A DNA stretch of 64,000 nt from the NCBI GenBank assembly GCA_949358305.1, contig OX442319.1, forward strand, positions 10,912,001 to 10,976,000, in the 5' to 3' direction. The notes under the pieces are model-generated. The model was not told the origin of the DNA. It worked only from the letters and a program-made list of their open reading frames with translations, and did not search any database. Of the stretch, positions 62,545 through 64,000 are shown in pieces. This DNA is from Strigamia acuminata (Eukaryota > Arthropoda > Chilopoda > Geophilomorpha > Linotaeniidae). Position 1 is the first letter of the stretch; each line of letters begins with the position of its first letter. A program made the position numbers and the translations under genes.

Positions 62545-64000
62545 TCAAGTTAATTTTGGGTTGACTGTTTTTCTCCGAATTGTTACGTGTTGAGAAGGGG
62601 ATTTTAAAACTGTCGTCACGGCGTAAGGCATGTGTGGATGGTGACGAACTGTTACGAGGTTGGATGGGTGCAATTGGTGGGAATGAAGCAGCACCCGCTT
62701 CCTGGTCGAAGGATGTACAGTACGACGTTTAATTATAGAAGAACATTTGTAGAATAATAATTCCACAATCAAGGTTGCTACTGACAATAAAAGTCCAACA
62801 GCAAGACAAGCAAAAGCTGAAATGATCTCATGTAAATTGACGGGCTCGACTACAGCATCATTTTTTTTCAAACATATTTCCGGTTCGTGAATTTCAGATA
62901 TCCTGGTCAGGATTCCCGTTTCTTTTAACGTCAAAAATCTGAAAGAATGATGGAATTTATTGTGATTATGTGTGAAAATAAGTTATTTTTTACTGTGCAG
63001 CAGGGTTGTGTGTTAATTACTGTATTAGTCGGTTTACAAAAGAAAAGAGAGAAAAAAGCATACTTTTGATTAAATATCTCCGCGTATTTAGATCGTTTTT
63101 GAAATATCAAATAATGCCATACAGGTACAGGAATTTTTATAAAATTAAGTCCACAAATATTTCCATATCTGAACTGCAGAATGTTATAAGCGTGAAGGAT
63201 GGCATTGTTATGGAGCGAAAGTGCGTTATATCCGTCACGAAACCTAAATCTTTTAGTTTTCTGAAAACGGTGCCACACCTTTGACGTCAAATCAGTACCT
63301 TCAGCCTGGAATTGCAAGAATTTTTTAGCAAATTAATGAGATAATGCAGTAATAATAATGTTATTGAAAATAATTTCATATTACCCCAATCGTTCGGTAT
63401 AATGGGGTTCCAGTGATACCATATAATTTAACTTGATCATCTGAAAGTATATCCTCGATGCTGTTGTACTTCTCATGAGTTGTAGTGACAGTTAACGATG
63501 TGTACAAGACAGCATTGTAACTCAAAAATAACATCATAACCAAGAAATTTCTTGCGTAAGTTATCAGAAGAACTGTGGCAAAAAGATCGACTCGAGTCAG
63601 ATAAGCTACACTACAATTGTAGAATAATTGTTAAAGTTAGTAATATTGTGCTAATTATTAAATTCTAGCCTAATTACTAACTTTACAAATTATACATGTG
63701 TATTTATTGTCATAATGATATACGGTATTTTTTTTTAAATTAAATAGTTGTAACCTGAGGTTGATGTGGAGATTTTTCTTCGGTTTCTCATAATCAAATT
63801 TAAAGTGAAATTGATTATCGTATATGCAGCACAAATGCAAAACCAAACAGACGAGGAGAATGGTTTCAGAAATGTCATCCATAAATATTCTTCTACATTA
63901 GTATTTTGTCTGATAACAACTCCCCAAGCCGTTCTTTGAAGCGGAAAAACTGACGGTTCACACTGCAGTAAGAGTCCTGCAGTAAATGCTGATATTGAGA
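62545..64000 (-). CDS. Ionotropic receptor copy D, 3' part (cut by window end)
   Basis: Last four exons seen: 63755-64000 (partial exon 8), 63385-63572 (exon 9), 63064-63305 (exon 10), 62545-62938 (exon 11). Phases match copies A-C and no stop is present. TM1 region FLKPFSSSVWFCICAAYTI, TM2 in exon 9 followed by YNSIEDILSDDQVKLYG, the second lobe in exon 10 (IPVPVWHYLIFQKRSKYAE), TM3 FACLAVGLLLSVATLIVELL in exon 11, basic tail ending RRKTVNPKLT. Its donor in exon 9 reads GGG followed by GTAATA. The N-terminal two-thirds lie beyond 64000. Confidence 0.82.

Overview
The window is AT-rich eukaryotic nuclear DNA with short introns, minisatellites, miniature inverted-repeat elements and full-length LTR retrotransposons. 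A Notum orthologue, chemosensory ionotropic-receptor (IR) genes, glycine/histidine-rich secreted proteins and TTAGG-type pentamers point to an arthropod. I cannot name the species; a basal hexapod such as a springtail is possible but is only inference.

Layout. 1-1378: AT-rich DNA with a ~20-bp minisatellite. 1379-6637 (+): a complete multi-exon Notum gene (Wnt-inactivating carboxylesterase) with a catalytic Ser-Asp-His set, minisatellites in its introns and one GC-AG intron. 7748-9964 (+): two tandem genes for small secreted Gly/His/Tyr-rich proteins with identical exon layout. 10293-10875 (-): a two-exon gene of unknown function. 11465-12234 and 15345-15947 (-): two C2H2 zinc-finger genes from one segmental duplication; the first has lost its last finger to a TGT to TGA change. 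A Mutator-like MITE lies between them.

17846-64000 (-): a head-to-tail array of four IR genes (A, B, C, and D cut by the window end), each with the same 11-exon plan. Mobile DNA has invaded the array. Copy A is broken in two coding exons by a Ty3/gypsy element (19254-24725) and a Ty1/copia element (25722-30764). Copy B reads through but has a ninefold 18-bp repeat inside one coding exon and a MITE carrying telomere-like pentamers beside exon 4. Copy C has a 13.2-kb Ty3/gypsy-like element (43157-56334) in intron 6. Each of the three elements has LTR pairs with no difference found by eye, and all three run antisense to their host gene.

The most unusual object is the 13.2-kb element. It has 1181-bp LTRs that each contain a 188-codon ATG-less ORF, a gag ORF joined to pol by a textbook -1 frameshift signal (A AAA AAC, 6-nt spacer, two-part hairpin), and two further ORFs (104 and 877 codons) between pol and the 3' LTR. 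These look like neither envelope nor any family I recognise. Exon coordinates were derived by hand from splice signals, reading phase and comparison between paralogues.
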